In this document: in pieces, positions 50,001 through 57,901 of the stretch
How positions within the stretch are numbered: the stretch's first letter is position 1
Layout of the letters: every line of letters starts with the position of its first letter
Source: CAYGVT01 sp964353355
Lineage (GTDB): Archaea; Thermoplasmatota; DTKX01; GCA-020343715
Reading direction: 5' to 3'
Assembly: GCA_964353355.1 (NCBI GenBank)
Contig: CAYGVT010000070.1
Location: 1 to 64,000, forward strand
Length of the DNA: 64,000 bases
The notes under the pieces: generated by a model
Told to the model about the DNA's origin: nothing
What the model saw: only the letters and a program-made list of their open reading frames with translations
Database searches by the model: none
Program-made: the position numbers and the translations under genes

Positions 50001-51647
50001 ATCGACGAGCACGACGCCGAGCTGATGGGCAACGCGGCGGAGCTGGAGGGGCGCGCCGACGACCTCAAGGTCAAGGAGGCGGAGCTGGACAAGGAGCGCG
50101 CGAAGCTCCAGAGGGCGCAGCAGGAGGTCGACGCCGCGCAGAGGGTCATGAAGGAGCGGCTCGCCGAGCTGGATGCTAGAGAGTCCGAGCTCAAGCAGTC
50201 ATTCAAGGCGCTCTCCGAGCGCGAGCGCAAGGCCGCCTCGCTCGACCTCAAGACCGAGAAGCGGCTGAAGGACCTGGAGGACCGCGAGACCGAGCTGGAG
50301 AAGCGGTCCAAGGAGCTCATCCGGTCCCAGCGCGAGTCAGAGGCCCGTCAGAAGGATCTCGCGGACGCGCTCTCCGAGGCGTCGGGCGAGCGCGAGGCGC
50401 TCCAGCGCGAGCGGCGCGAGCTGCTCGAGGAGGACGAGCGGACGCGCGCGCTCCAGAAGTCTATGGACGCCAAGGCCAAGGAGGCCCAGGCGGTCCTGGA
50501 GCGCGTCGAGAAGGAGCGCCGCGAGCTCGAGGGCCTCAAAGTCGAGCTCGCCAAGCAGGAGAAGCAGCTCGAGGTGGCGACGGCAGAGGCGGACCGGCGG
50601 GAGCGCGCGGCGACCAAGGCCGAGGAGTCCCTTGCGGTCAAACAGGTCGAGTTCGACCGTCGCGAGCGCGAGCTGCTGGAGCGCGAGCAGCGTGCGGAGG
50701 AGCTGCTGCGCAAGATCGAGGAGGACCGCGACTCGCTCGAGGACGACCGCAAGCAGCATTCCGGTCTGAGGGCGCGGACCTCCAAGGACCAGGCCGAGGT
50801 CGAGAAGTCCAAGAAGGAGCTCGATGCGGAGCGCGCCCGCCTGGCCGAGGAGCGCGACGCGCTGCTCGAGGAGAGGTCCGACATAGAGGCCGCGGCCAAG
50901 GCCATGACGGGCTCGGAGCGCGAGCTGGAGCGCCGCGGGAAGGAGGTCGCGAAGCAGGCCGAGAAGCTCGGGCGCGAGGTCGAGCGCGCTGCCACGCAGA
51001 CGGAGAGGATCAAGCGCCTGGAGGACGAGCTGGCCGCGCGCGAGGAGTCTCTCAAGGCGGCCGAGGAGACACTCAAGGGCCGCGAGCGCGACCTGGAGGC
51101 CTTCGCGAAGGAGGCGCGCGCGATGGAGAAGCGCGCCGGGGAGCGAGAGTCCGCGCTCGCGGAGCGGCTGGAGACCCTCGAGGAGCGCGAGCGCGACCAT
51201 GAGGGCGAGCGCAAGGAGCTCAAGCTGGGCCTGGCCGACCTGGCCAAGCAGCGCGAGACGGTCGCGGCCCGCACAGCGGAGCTGGACGCGCGCACGAAAC
51301 AGCTCAAGCTCCAGGAGGCGCGCGCCAAGAAGCTGCTCGACGAATCCGAGCGCAGGCGGACGGCCGTCGAGCGCAGGGCGGCCGAGCAGGAGAAGGACGA
51401 GGAGCTGCTCAAGGCCGAGCTGGAGGCCCTCGTGCGGCTCCAGCAGGAGGTCAAGCGCCTCGAGGAGCGCCTCGAGCGCGACGCCGAGTCGGCCAAGACC
51501 CTGCGCGCCGAGCAAGAGCGGCGGTTCAAGGAGGCCAAGGCCCGCGAGGCCGAGCTCGCGGCGCGCACCAAGGAGCTCGACGAGAGGGAGGTCCGCCTCG
51601 ACGAGGTCAAGCGGCGCCTGGAATCGTTCCTGGGGCCATCACCCTGA
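47061..51647 (+). CDS. giant coiled-coil protein 3 (about 1,528 aa, probable CTG start)
   Basis: GAGGAGGAGGGG at 47043-47054 lies six bases before CTG 47061, which opens L-GLRDKAAKLKSTEAEG, a natural-looking N-terminus. The first in-frame ATG (47151) has no ribosome site. There is no globular N-domain, unlike the two preceding proteins. After a Pro/Thr/Ala segment (TPRPATPPAATVAPAQ), residues ~55 to 1520 are nearly uninterrupted coiled coil with heptad-like L/A/E/R/K patterns (VEELESKLSALETESTGSKERAGEL, EERERDHEGERKELKLGLADL). Predicted length as a rod would exceed 200 nm if fully helical. Its end overlaps the convergent trmY by nine bases. SMC/Rad50 heads and Walker motifs are absent. Confidence 0.78.
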   Translation: MGLRDKAAKLKSTEAEGPEPEATTGKEAPPMAEPTPRPATPPAATVAPAQSPTVQLKELDAARAELERTRQSLERHKGEADELRDRLGRAEAKEAELKDARTEVERLKDSLAELDRLKRTAERASKLETERNEAFKVLDELRGEAEGLRTQLQSAKDKAKGLASSADEAETLRSKVQKAEKRASEHERTVREREARVARLEADLARAEGKAAELKRIASDSTARAEELEAKLANLEAAASGGRSKASEMERRALELEKRAFDLEKRAEEAERRAKKAEAWVEELESKLSALETESTGSKERAGELEKRMADAGMRTKNAEARAEELEGRLSGLEEGAKGHKALAEESGKRAAVLEVKASEAERRAREAEDRAKGLQARVTELELASSGTEVKARDLEVATSQARSRVEALEARVKDLESALSRGAEEARIALDRKSDQLEKSRQKQERLGQELIDVRKEADRQRKEVDAELIRVRKELERARHEAEEARAAATEAATIVERAKAGGGESEALKERVATAEAERSRLEEELARAREDAQGLRAAVGRLEKELDLVARERKNVEDQLVEAVEKARTEAAASAKDLERRHAEEVRELDARVAKAQSEADENKRRARELELKYKDVDSELAGARTSAEILRQSMLEAEKGAQKTIAEREAAIRAETERSLKKSEREQAKLAQRAAQAEELEGRISELEGGRRSLQSELKEAQSRATRLEADLKAAHDGSSRLDEGIKESEARHTIAMREVETRHAMAMEEAEAKLDAALKDAEARHAAAMKEAEAKHSDELDKRDEALRREVERAQRRVEKDQVRLAQRADGSEARVKELEGRLIAVQASLVEMTHERDSARAELGRAGTEATALKARDKEAKERETELRRLEKRLEKQEAELATRETEVAETAADLDAERKSIDRVREELTGRESNLDKAIRDMLQAERGVLAKGQAEVDRLRAELDTRARALEANAEELEALTAKLDDRKTAIDEHDAELMGNAAELEGRADDLKVKEAELDKERAKLQRAQQEVDAAQRVMKERLAELDARESELKQSFKALSERERKAASLDLKTEKRLKDLEDRETELEKRSKELIRSQRESEARQKDLADALSEASGEREALQRERRELLEEDERTRALQKSMDAKAKEAQAVLERVEKERRELEGLKVELAKQEKQLEVATAEADRRERAATKAEESLAVKQVEFDRRERELLEREQRAEELLRKIEEDRDSLEDDRKQHSGLRARTSKDQAEVEKSKKELDAERARLAEERDALLEERSDIEAAAKAMTGSERELERRGKEVAKQAEKLGREVERAATQTERIKRLEDELAAREESLKAAEETLKGRERDLEAFAKEARAMEKRAGERESALAERLETLEERERDHEGERKELKLGLADLAKQRETVAARTAELDARTKQLKLQEARAKKLLDESERRRTAVERRAAEQEKDEELLKAELEALVRLQQEVKRLEERLERDAESAKTLRAEQERRFKEAKAREAELAARTKELDEREVRLDEVKRRLESFLGPSP

Positions 51648-52271
51648 GGCGCGGTCGAGCAGGTTGTGGACCACCACGATGCAGTGGTCGGTGTGCATCG
51701 ACACCGGGCCCAGGCCGAGCTCCACCGCCCCGCGCGCCCTGACCGCGCGCAGGTGCTCCTCGGACAGCCCCCGGTCGTCACCGAGGACGAACGTCGCCCC
51801 ACCAGAGGCCACCCCGGCGACGGCCCCGGCCCCGCCGTCGCGGCCCGCCTCGTCCAGAAGCACAAGGCGCCCACCGGTCCCCTCGGTCGTGCCGATGGAC
51901 ACGACCTCCAGTACCTGCTCAAGGCCCCGCCTCGCCACGGACACCCCGGGTCCAGAGGGGACCTCCGCCCCCCCGGGGGGCAGCGGCAGCTCCATCGCGC
52001 GCGACAGCAGCGCGACCGTCGACCGCTCGTCCGGGTTGAGCCTCCGCGCGGAGAGGCCCGCAATCCTTATGGCCTTGGGCGGGTCGGGGGGGCCCATGAG
52101 CACGAGCACGAGCTCGGAGTCGCGCCTCAGGTCGTGAGCGACGAAGAGCGCGGCCTGGACGCACCTCGCCAGGATGTCCCACCGCCCCGCAGCGCCGCAG
52201 AGGTCGTCCAGGGGGAAGTCGCGCGCCGTCCGCGCGCGGGAGCCGACCACCACGAACCTCCGGACGCCCAA
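51639..52271 (-). CDS. trmY: tRNA (pseudouridine54-N1)-methyltransferase
   Basis: 210 residues from a TTG start (MGVRRFVVVGSRARTARDFPLDDLCGAAGRWDILARCV). GGAGGGGGT lies six bases upstream and the start coincides with the family's first strand. The SPOUT knot region is visible: LVLLDEAGRDG, then GGATFVLGDDRGLSEEHL, and SMHTDHCIVVVHNLLDR near the end, the usual TrmY C-terminus. It methylates pseudouridine 54 in the T loop of archaeal tRNAs using S-adenosylmethionine. It lies 83 bases downstream of srp54 on the same strand, so cotranscription is possible. Confidence 0.87.
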   Translation of the reverse strand: MGVRRFVVVGSRARTARDFPLDDLCGAAGRWDILARCVQAALFVAHDLRRDSELVLVLMGPPDPPKAIRIAGLSARRLNPDERSTVALLSRAMELPLPPGGAEVPSGPGVSVARRGLEQVLEVVSIGTTEGTGGRLVLLDEAGRDGGAGAVAGVASGGATFVLGDDRGLSEEHLRAVRARGAVELGLGPVSMHTDHCIVVVHNLLDRASG

Positions 52272-52354
52272 CCCACGACCCCCTCCATCCCTGCCGACCG
52301 CCGTCCCGAGCCCTCCGGGTCCCCGCGTCTCAAGCCCGTCGCGGGCGGGCGGCC

Positions 52355-53695
52355 TCATCCCCCGCCCATGTCGAGGCCCTCGAACTGCTTCATGAGAGTA
52401 CGGCGCATCTTGCGGTTCGAGGTCATGCCCTTTATGGCCTTGCGCGACTGATTGTACTGCTTGAGGAGCAGCTTCACGTCACGGGGCTCGACGCCCGCGC
52501 CCTTGGCGATGCGGTGGACGCGCGACGACTTGATGACCGACGGGTTCTCGAGCTCCTCCTCGGTCATCGAGTCCATGATGACCCTGAACTGGCGAAGCCT
52601 CTCCTGGGTCGTCTCGATGTCCTGCGAGGACATGCGGCCCGTGAGCTGCGCGGGCAGCATCTCGAAGACCTTCGACAGCGGCCCCATCTTCGCAAGGGCC
52701 TCCATCTGGTCGTACATGTCCTTGAGCGTGAACCGGCCCGAGAGCATCTTCTTGGCCGTCTCCTCGAGGTCCTTCTCCTTGCCCAGCTCCTCGGCCTTCT
52801 CGAGGAGCGCCTGGATGTCGCCCATGCCCAGGAGGCGCGAGATGAACCGCGAGGGGTCGAACCGCTCGAGCTCCTCCAGGTGCTCGCCCGTGCCGATGAA
52901 CATGACCGGAGCCTTGGTCTCCTGCACGGCCGAGAGCGCGCCGCCGCCCTTCGCGGTGCCGTCCATCTTGGTGATGATGACGCCGGTGATGCCGACGGCC
53001 TCGTGGAAGGCCTTGGCCTGCGGGCCCGCCTGCTGGCCGACCGCCGCGTCGACGACGAGCAGTATCTCGTCGGGCTCGATGGCCTTGGCCACGCGGGCCA
53101 TCTCCTTGATCAAGTCGTCCTCGAGCGCGTGGCGGCCCGAGGTGTCGACGATGACGACATCGCGGTCGCGGAGGGCCTCGACGCCCTGGCGGGCTATCTT
53201 GGCCGCGTCCCTCTCCTTGCGATCGAGGTGGATGGGCACGCTCACCTGCTGCGCGATCTGCTGCAGCTGGTCGATGGCGGCGGGGCGGTGCACGTCCGCG
53301 GCGACCAGGCCCACCTTGAGCCCCCGCTTGGAGTAGAACTTGGAAAGCTTGCCCGCGGTCGTGGTCTTGCCCTGGCCGTAGAGGCCCACGAGCATGATGC
53401 GCTGACTCTTGAGCCGAACGTCCTTGGGCGCGCCCAGGATCTTGACGAGCTCGTCGTGGACTATCTTGATGACGTGCTCGCGGCTGTTCATGCCCTCGGG
53501 GGGCTTCTCGGTGAGCGACCGGCGCTCGATCTCGCGGGTGATCTGCACGACGAGCTTGACGTTGACGTCCGCCTGGATGAGCGCGCGCTGGATGTCGCGC
53601 ACGACCTCCTTGATGAGGGCCTGGTCGATGTGGGGTGCGTTCGCTATCTTGCGCAGAGTGTCGCGCAGCGAGCCGGAAAGCCCCTCGAGCACCAT
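52355..53695 (-). CDS. srp54: signal recognition particle GTPase SRP54
   Basis: 446 residues from MVLEGLSGSLRDTLRKIANAPHID; AGGTGG lies just upstream. The N domain (1-85) carries ALIQADVNVKLV. The G domain has G1 GLYGQGKTTTAGKL, ADVHRPAAIDQL, G3 DTSGRHALEDDLI and G4 TKMDGTAKGGGAL. The Met-rich M domain (~300-435) includes MLSGRFTLKDMYDQMEALAKMGPLSKVFEMLP, the signal-sequence groove, and RHRIAKG-like GSGxx RNA-binding region SRVHRIAKGAGVEPRDVKLLLKQY. The tail ends MGGG. It binds 7S RNA and delivers ribosomes to the membrane. Confidence 0.97.
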   Translation of the reverse strand: MVLEGLSGSLRDTLRKIANAPHIDQALIKEVVRDIQRALIQADVNVKLVVQITREIERRSLTEKPPEGMNSREHVIKIVHDELVKILGAPKDVRLKSQRIMLVGLYGQGKTTTAGKLSKFYSKRGLKVGLVAADVHRPAAIDQLQQIAQQVSVPIHLDRKERDAAKIARQGVEALRDRDVVIVDTSGRHALEDDLIKEMARVAKAIEPDEILLVVDAAVGQQAGPQAKAFHEAVGITGVIITKMDGTAKGGGALSAVQETKAPVMFIGTGEHLEELERFDPSRFISRLLGMGDIQALLEKAEELGKEKDLEETAKKMLSGRFTLKDMYDQMEALAKMGPLSKVFEMLPAQLTGRMSSQDIETTQERLRQFRVIMDSMTEEELENPSVIKSSRVHRIAKGAGVEPRDVKLLLKQYNQSRKAIKGMTSNRKMRRTLMKQFEGLDMGGG

Positions 53696-54149
53696 CGGTC
53701 CACCTGGCGCATTCCCCAAACGCCGATTTCCGTACTTAACCGTTGCCCCTGGCCCGGCGCAGCGCGCAGGCTAGTGGGTGGGGACGGCCCATGGGTGAAG
53801 CGTCCCACGGGCCGCGTGGTGAGGGCGTATTGGGCTAGCTCTGTCAGAAGGGATGGGATGCACTCTTAACCAAAACCAGCTCGTCCCTCACTCAAATCCG
53901 TTCTATTCCCTAGGCCACTTATATAATTTTCGCTCAATTTCGAAAGGTTAATAAACCTACCAGCAGCCCCGGCCGCCTGGCAAGGCGCCAGGGGCCTGGT
54001 TAGACGACGCTGGCCGACCGCGGGGTGGACAGGCGGGCATGCCCCCTGGCCCATGGGATGGGGGGGTGGGGGGTGGGGGTGGGGGTGGGTGGGGGGAGTG
54101 GAGGGGAGGACGGGGGGCGCGGCCCTGTCAGAGGGCGGGCAGGGGAGGC
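53696..54149. other. 454-base intergenic region with an AT-rich plus-strand promoter-like segment and a G-run block
   Basis: No convincing gene is seen on either strand. 53731-53740 holds a weak TATA (minus strand TTAAGTACGG) for srp54. 53926-53937 (CTTATATAATTT) looks like a plus-strand TATA box, and AGGTTAATAAACCT (53945-53958) is a near-perfect inverted repeat. Downstream, 53974-53997 can fold as a hairpin (GCCTGGC...GCCAGG). A small non-coding RNA starting near 53960 is possible, but no family motif was recognised. The region ends in the G-run block. Confidence 0.4.
54057..54116 (+). repeat. long G-run tract, potential G-quadruplex
   Basis: More than ten runs of three to seven G separated by single T, A or GA occur in about 60 bases on the plus strand. 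It lies 34 bases past the stop (54150) of the minus-strand coiled-coil gene, so that gene's mRNA would end in C-runs while the template strand carries the G-runs. It could stall polymerase and terminate transcription. Confidence 0.7.
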
Positions 54150-55370
54150 TCAGAACCGCTCGTTCTGGAGGCTCAGCAGGTCCTCGGTGGAGAGCTTCTC
54201 GCCCTTCTTGAACCTGTCCACGATGTCCTCGGCGACCCGCTTCTGCGTGACCTCCTGTCGGTCCTTGCGGGCCTTGCGCTCGCGCCGCCTGAGGCCGGAG
54301 ATGAACTTGTCGTAATCGTGTACCTTGCGTATGAGCTCGATGTGCTGCTTGTGCTCGGCATCGGCCAGCTGCTTGTTCGCGATGAACTTCTGCTGGGCGG
54401 CGTCCGCCTGCTTGCGCAGGTCGTCCGCGGTCTCGTAGAGCTGGATCATCGAGTCGTGCTCGGTCTGGGCCTTGCGGGCCAGGTCGGAGACCATCTTGTG
54501 CTGGTTCTCCGCGTCCTCCTTGGCCTTCCGCGCGTCGCGGACAGCCTGGCGGACCTCGTTGTGCTCCTCCATCTTCTTCTCCTGGTCGCGTATCAGGGTG
54601 CGCACGGCCATGATCTCGGCCATGAGCTCCTTCTCCTTATCCGCGGTCAGGACGGAGGTCATCTGCTTGAACTCGAGGTCGTTGAGCTCCTTGCGCATGT
54701 GGCTGAGGCTGGGGCCGCCCGTCTCGTGGATCTTCTCCTTCTTGAGCCTCATCATGACCTCGTTGAGGTCGTTCGCCTTCTTGTTCAGGTCGTCGCGGAC
54801 CACCTTGGCCTCGCGCACCTCGACGTTGAGCTTGTTGCGGTTGTTGCGGTGGTCGTTCGCCTTCTGGACCAGCTCGCGCACCTGTGAGTTGAGGCGGTCG
54901 CGCTCCTCGGCCAGCTGCTTCGTCACCGAGTTGAGGCGGTCGCGCTTCGACTTGTGCTCCTCGGCCATCGCGTTGAGACGGTCGCGCTTGCGCTCGAGGT
55001 CGGGCAGGTCGTCGAGCCGCGCGGTCTCGATGTCCCCGTACTGCTCGCGCAGCTCGTCCGCGAACGTGCGCTCATGGGGCGCCTCGGCGGCGGGGGCCGC
55101 GCCCTCGGCAGGGGCTGTGCCCTCGGCGGGCGTCGTGCCCTCGGCAGGGGTCGGGCCTTCATCGGGGGCTTCGGGGGCCGCGACCAGCTCAGGGACCGGT
55201 GCCGCGGCGGGAGGCAAGGCCTCCGGCTGCTTCTCCGCGCCCTCTAGAAGTGGGGTTGTGCCTTGTGCCTCGACGGGGGCCTCCGCGCCAACGGCGGGCT
55301 TGGCTTCCGCCTCGCCCTCCGAACCTTTCTCATCGTTCTTGTCCTCATGCGCGGGTCGCTCGTCTGACAT
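54150..55370 (-). CDS. archaeal coiled-coil protein (COG1340-like)
   Basis: 406 residues from MSDERPAHEDK, fixed by a GAGG site ahead. The first ~115 are acidic and Pro/Ala-rich with repeated PAEGTTPAEG units. Residues ~120-395 are coiled coil (RDRLNAMAEEHKSKRDRLNSVTKQLAEERDRLNSQVRELV), with a break around GGPSLSHMRKELNDLEFKQMTSVLTADKEKELMAEI. That break resembles the conserved central part of the widespread archaeal coiled-coil family COG1340. The end KRVAEDIVDRFKKGEKLSTEDLLSLQ is also family-like. Function unknown; members are often encoded near translation or secretion genes. Confidence 0.8.
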   Translation of the reverse strand: MSDERPAHEDKNDEKGSEGEAEAKPAVGAEAPVEAQGTTPLLEGAEKQPEALPPAAAPVPELVAAPEAPDEGPTPAEGTTPAEGTAPAEGAAPAAEAPHERTFADELREQYGDIETARLDDLPDLERKRDRLNAMAEEHKSKRDRLNSVTKQLAEERDRLNSQVRELVQKANDHRNNRNKLNVEVREAKVVRDDLNKKANDLNEVMMRLKKEKIHETGGPSLSHMRKELNDLEFKQMTSVLTADKEKELMAEIMAVRTLIRDQEKKMEEHNEVRQAVRDARKAKEDAENQHKMVSDLARKAQTEHDSMIQLYETADDLRKQADAAQQKFIANKQLADAEHKQHIELIRKVHDYDKFISGLRRRERKARKDRQEVTQKRVAEDIVDRFKKGEKLSTEDLLSLQNERF

Positions 55371-55440
55371 CGTAAGGTCCTCGGGCGTTCGTAGGGCTGG
55401 CAACCGGCAGGGCCGGCTCTCCCGCAAATAAGCTGCCCCT

Positions 55441-55450
55441 TAATAAGGCT
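55441..55450 (-). promoter_or_regulatory. promoter of the COG1340-like gene
   Basis: Minus-strand CCTTATTAAG, about 70-80 bases before the start at 55370, leaves a leader of about 45 bases. On the plus strand an AGCCTTATTAGGG at 55539-55551 is a separate box serving rfcS. Confidence 0.4.
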
Positions 55451-55602
55451 TTCTGAGCACGCCAAAGGCGCCAAAAGGGCTCCCCGGGAGCCCTGGCCAG
55501 GCATGCTGGTGGCCACCTTCGTCGACCCCCGGGGCGAAGCCTTATTAGGGCGCGGGGGCATCGCAAGCCTCACCTCCAACGGAGGGGCGGACGGTGGGCT
55601 AG

Positions 55603-56559
55603 ATGGAGGACGTATGGATCGAGAAATACCGGCCCAAGCGGCTCAAGGATGTCATTGGGCAGGAGGAGATAGTGGAGCGGCTCGAGTCCTACGTCAAGAG
55701 CAAGAGCATGCCCCACCTCCTGTTCGCAGGCCGCCCGGGCACGGGCAAGACCTCCTGCGCCATCGCCCTCGTGCGGGAGTTCTTCGGTGACGATTGGCGG
55801 CTCAACTTCCAGGAGCTCAACGCCTCCGACGAGCGCGGCATCGACACCGTGCGCAACAAGGTCAAGGACTTCGCGCGCATGGCCCCCATCGGCTCCGACT
55901 TCAAGATCATCTTCCTGGACGAGGCGGACGCGCTCACCGGCGACGCCCAGGCCGCGCTCCGGCGCACGATGGAGATGTACACCCGCACCTGCCGGTTCAT
56001 CCTGAGCTGCAACTACTCCTCCAAGATAATCGAGCCAATCCAGAGCCGGTGCGCGGTGTTCTCCTTCCGCCCGCTGCGGTCCGACGACATCAAAAAGTAC
56101 CTGAGGCACATCGCCAAGTCGGAGAAGCTCGACATCTCCGACGACGGCATGGACGCGCTCATCTACGTCGCGCAGGGAGACATGCGACGCGCGACCAACT
56201 CGCTGCAGGTGGCGGCCGCGCTCGGCGGCAAGGTCACCGAGGACACCATCTACAGGTCCACCCAGACGGTCAAGCCCGAGCAGGTCGCGGCGCTGATCAA
56301 CACCGCCCTCAAGGGCGACTTCTCCAAGTCCCGCAAGCAGCTGGAGGAGCTTCTCATCGAGTACGCGCTCGCGGGCGAGGACCTCGTCAAGCAGGTCCAC
56401 CGCGGCATCTATGACCTCAACATCAAGGAGCGCGACAAGGTCCGGCTCATCGACAGGGTGGGCGAGGCCGAGTTCCGCATGGTCGAGGGCGCCAACCCCC
56501 GCATCCAGCTCGAGTCGCTGCTCGCGCAGTTCGCGGTCCTCGGCGAGGAGATGCTCTGA
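55603..56559 (+). CDS. rfcS: replication factor C small subunit
   Basis: 318 residues, the normal length. It opens VWIEKYRPKRLKDVIGQEEIVERL. Walker A is FAGRPGTGKTSCAIAL, Walker B is KIIFLDEADALTGDAQAALRRTME, sensor 1 is FILSCNYSSKIIEPIQSRC (with the SRC arginine finger) and sensor 2 is GDMRRATNSLQ. The C-terminal collar (about 230-318) completes the clamp-loader subunit. It loads the PCNA sliding clamp at primer ends together with the large subunit, which is not in this window. The box at 55539-55551 and the ATG leave a leader of about 30 bases. No intein. Confidence 0.97.
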   Translation: MEDVWIEKYRPKRLKDVIGQEEIVERLESYVKSKSMPHLLFAGRPGTGKTSCAIALVREFFGDDWRLNFQELNASDERGIDTVRNKVKDFARMAPIGSDFKIIFLDEADALTGDAQAALRRTMEMYTRTCRFILSCNYSSKIIEPIQSRCAVFSFRPLRSDDIKKYLRHIAKSEKLDISDDGMDALIYVAQGDMRRATNSLQVAAALGGKVTEDTIYRSTQTVKPEQVAALINTALKGDFSKSRKQLEELLIEYALAGEDLVKQVHRGIYDLNIKERDKVRLIDRVGEAEFRMVEGANPRIQLESLLAQFAVLGEEML

Positions 56560-56630
56560 GCGGGGGGGGGCGGCGCGCGGCGCCCGCGGACCGAAACGGC
56601 AATTACCCGTCCAGTGCGTTCCATGCCCGG

Positions 56631-57548
56631 ATGGCGACCGACGACGGCGACGGGCCCGGGGGGCTCCTGGACGCGGTCTACGACGTGCTCATGGTCACGT
56701 CGGCGCAGTTCTGGATAGTCGCCGCGGCGCCGTTCCTCATCGGGGCCTTCCTCGCGACGCGCGACATCTGGCCCGACTGGCGCGTCCTGCTCGGCCTCGT
56801 CGTCGTCGGCCCCCTGGTCGCGGGCTCCACGCTCGCCTACAACGCCTTCACGGACGCGCGCGTGGACATCTTCAACCCCCGGAAGGCGCACCTCGCCTAC
56901 GTGGGGGGGTGGCTGAGGCCGCGCATCGTGCTGGGCCTCGCGAGGGGCCTCGCGGCGGCAGGGCTGCTCCTCTCCCTCCTCCTGGGCATCCAGTTCGCCC
57001 TTCTCATCGCCCTGTGCGTGCTGCTCTCCGCCCTCTACTCGAGCGGCGCCACCAAGCTCAAGAGCGTGCCCGGCGGGGACGTGCTCGTCAACATGGTCGG
57101 GCTTGGGGCACTCGTCCCGCTCGCGGGCTGGGCCGCGACGGGCGCGGACGTCCGAGACTTCCCCCTGTGGTACCTGCTGCCCATCTTCTTCGCGCTGGGC
57201 TCGCTCTACTGCCCCACGCTGGTGCCCGACACCGAGGCCGACAGGCTCGCGGGCGTCAAGACGCTTGCGGTCTCCCTCGGCCCGCGCAATGTCGCCTGGC
57301 TGGGCTTCGCGCTCCTCGTGCTCTCCATCGCCACCAACGTCACGTGCGGCCTGCGTGGCTACGTCCTCTCCCCGGGGCTGGTCGTGCGCGTGTGGCCGGT
57401 CTATGCCGCGCAGGTCGGGCTCTACCTCCACTACGGGCGCGACATCTCCTACGGGGGGATGCTCGCGACCATCGGCTCGCAGTGCATCGCCCACGGCGTG
57501 GGCGTGGGGTTCATGATGTACGCTCTAGCCGGATGGTGGACGGTGTGA
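56631..57548 (+). CDS. UbiA-family prenyltransferase
   Basis: 305 residues, eight or nine TM helices. The first Asp motif is YNAFTDARVDIFNPRKAHLAY, where N-x3-D-x3-D binds the Mg-diphosphate. The second is LVPDTEADRLAGVKTLAVSLG (D-x3-D). The helices GLLLSLLLGIQFALLIALCVLLSALY and FALLVLSIATNVTCGL fit the fold. The acceptor could be geranylgeranylglyceryl phosphate (archaeal lipid), a quinone ring or another aromatic; the sequence does not decide. It lies 71 bases after rfcS on the same strand. Confidence 0.85.
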   Translation: MATDDGDGPGGLLDAVYDVLMVTSAQFWIVAAAPFLIGAFLATRDIWPDWRVLLGLVVVGPLVAGSTLAYNAFTDARVDIFNPRKAHLAYVGGWLRPRIVLGLARGLAAAGLLLSLLLGIQFALLIALCVLLSALYSSGATKLKSVPGGDVLVNMVGLGALVPLAGWAATGADVRDFPLWYLLPIFFALGSLYCPTLVPDTEADRLAGVKTLAVSLGPRNVAWLGFALLVLSIATNVTCGLRGYVLSPGLVVRVWPVYAAQVGLYLHYGRDISYGGMLATIGSQCIAHGVGVGFMMYALAGWWTV

Positions 57549-57613
57549 GGTGCGACTGACCTCCCCGGAAGACCATGGCCCGCAGCGACCGGCATCGCAC
57601 TCGATTACCCAGG

Positions 57614-57901
57614 TCATGCGTTGCCACGTCTAGGCCGGTAGAGCAGCACGGTGTGCCCCCGACGCTCGACGAGCTCCGCCCCGACCTCGGTCGCCAGGCG
57701 CTCCGCGACCAGGTCCTCGCCCTCGCGGCCCTCCGCGCCCGCGGCGCGCTGCAGCCTCACCTTCACGAGCTCCGCGCGCTTGAGCTGATCCCGCAGCTCG
57801 GCCACGACGGCGACGTCCAAGCCCCGCTTTCCGACCTCCACCAAGGGTCTGAGCCGCTGTCCCTCCGCCTTCAGCCGCCTCCTCGTCTCGGGGTCGATCA
57901 T
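57614..57901 (-). CDS. CRM-domain (YhbY-like) RNA-binding protein
   Basis: 95 residues. MIDPETRRRLKAEGQRLRPLVEVGKRGLDVAVVAELRDQLKRAELVKVRL is the YhbY/CRM fold; the family's G-x-x-G loop appears here as G-K-R-G. A HTVLLYRPRR end follows the typical G-x-x-x-V-L-Y-R motif. The family binds pre-ribosomal or structured RNA. Its ATG overlaps the stop of the RNase P subunit gene as ATGA (57898-57901), so it is cotranslated with it, fitting an RNA-processing role. Confidence 0.85.
   Translation of the reverse strand: MIDPETRRRLKAEGQRLRPLVEVGKRGLDVAVVAELRDQLKRAELVKVRLQRAAGAEGREGEDLVAERLATEVGAELVERRGHTVLLYRPRRGNA

Noticed and set aside
46748..50320. A 1,190-codon serine-rich open frame antisense to the coiled-coil genes
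   Set aside because: It is low complexity (Ser/Arg/Ala), spans two real genes on the opposite strand and arises because GC-rich E/L/K/R codons read as serine-rich frames on the complement.
47061..51647. SMC or Rad50 ATPase
   Set aside because: No Walker A, Walker B or signature motif and no hinge; coiled coil throughout.
53741..54030. SRP 7S RNA or RNase P RNA near srp54
   Set aside because: The conserved GGAAGCAGC-type loop of SRP RNA and the GAGGAAAGUCC core of RNase P RNA are not present on either strand.
53866..54054. A small minus-strand protein of 62 aa
   Set aside because: No ribosome site, low-quality composition and overlap with promoter-like AT-rich DNA.
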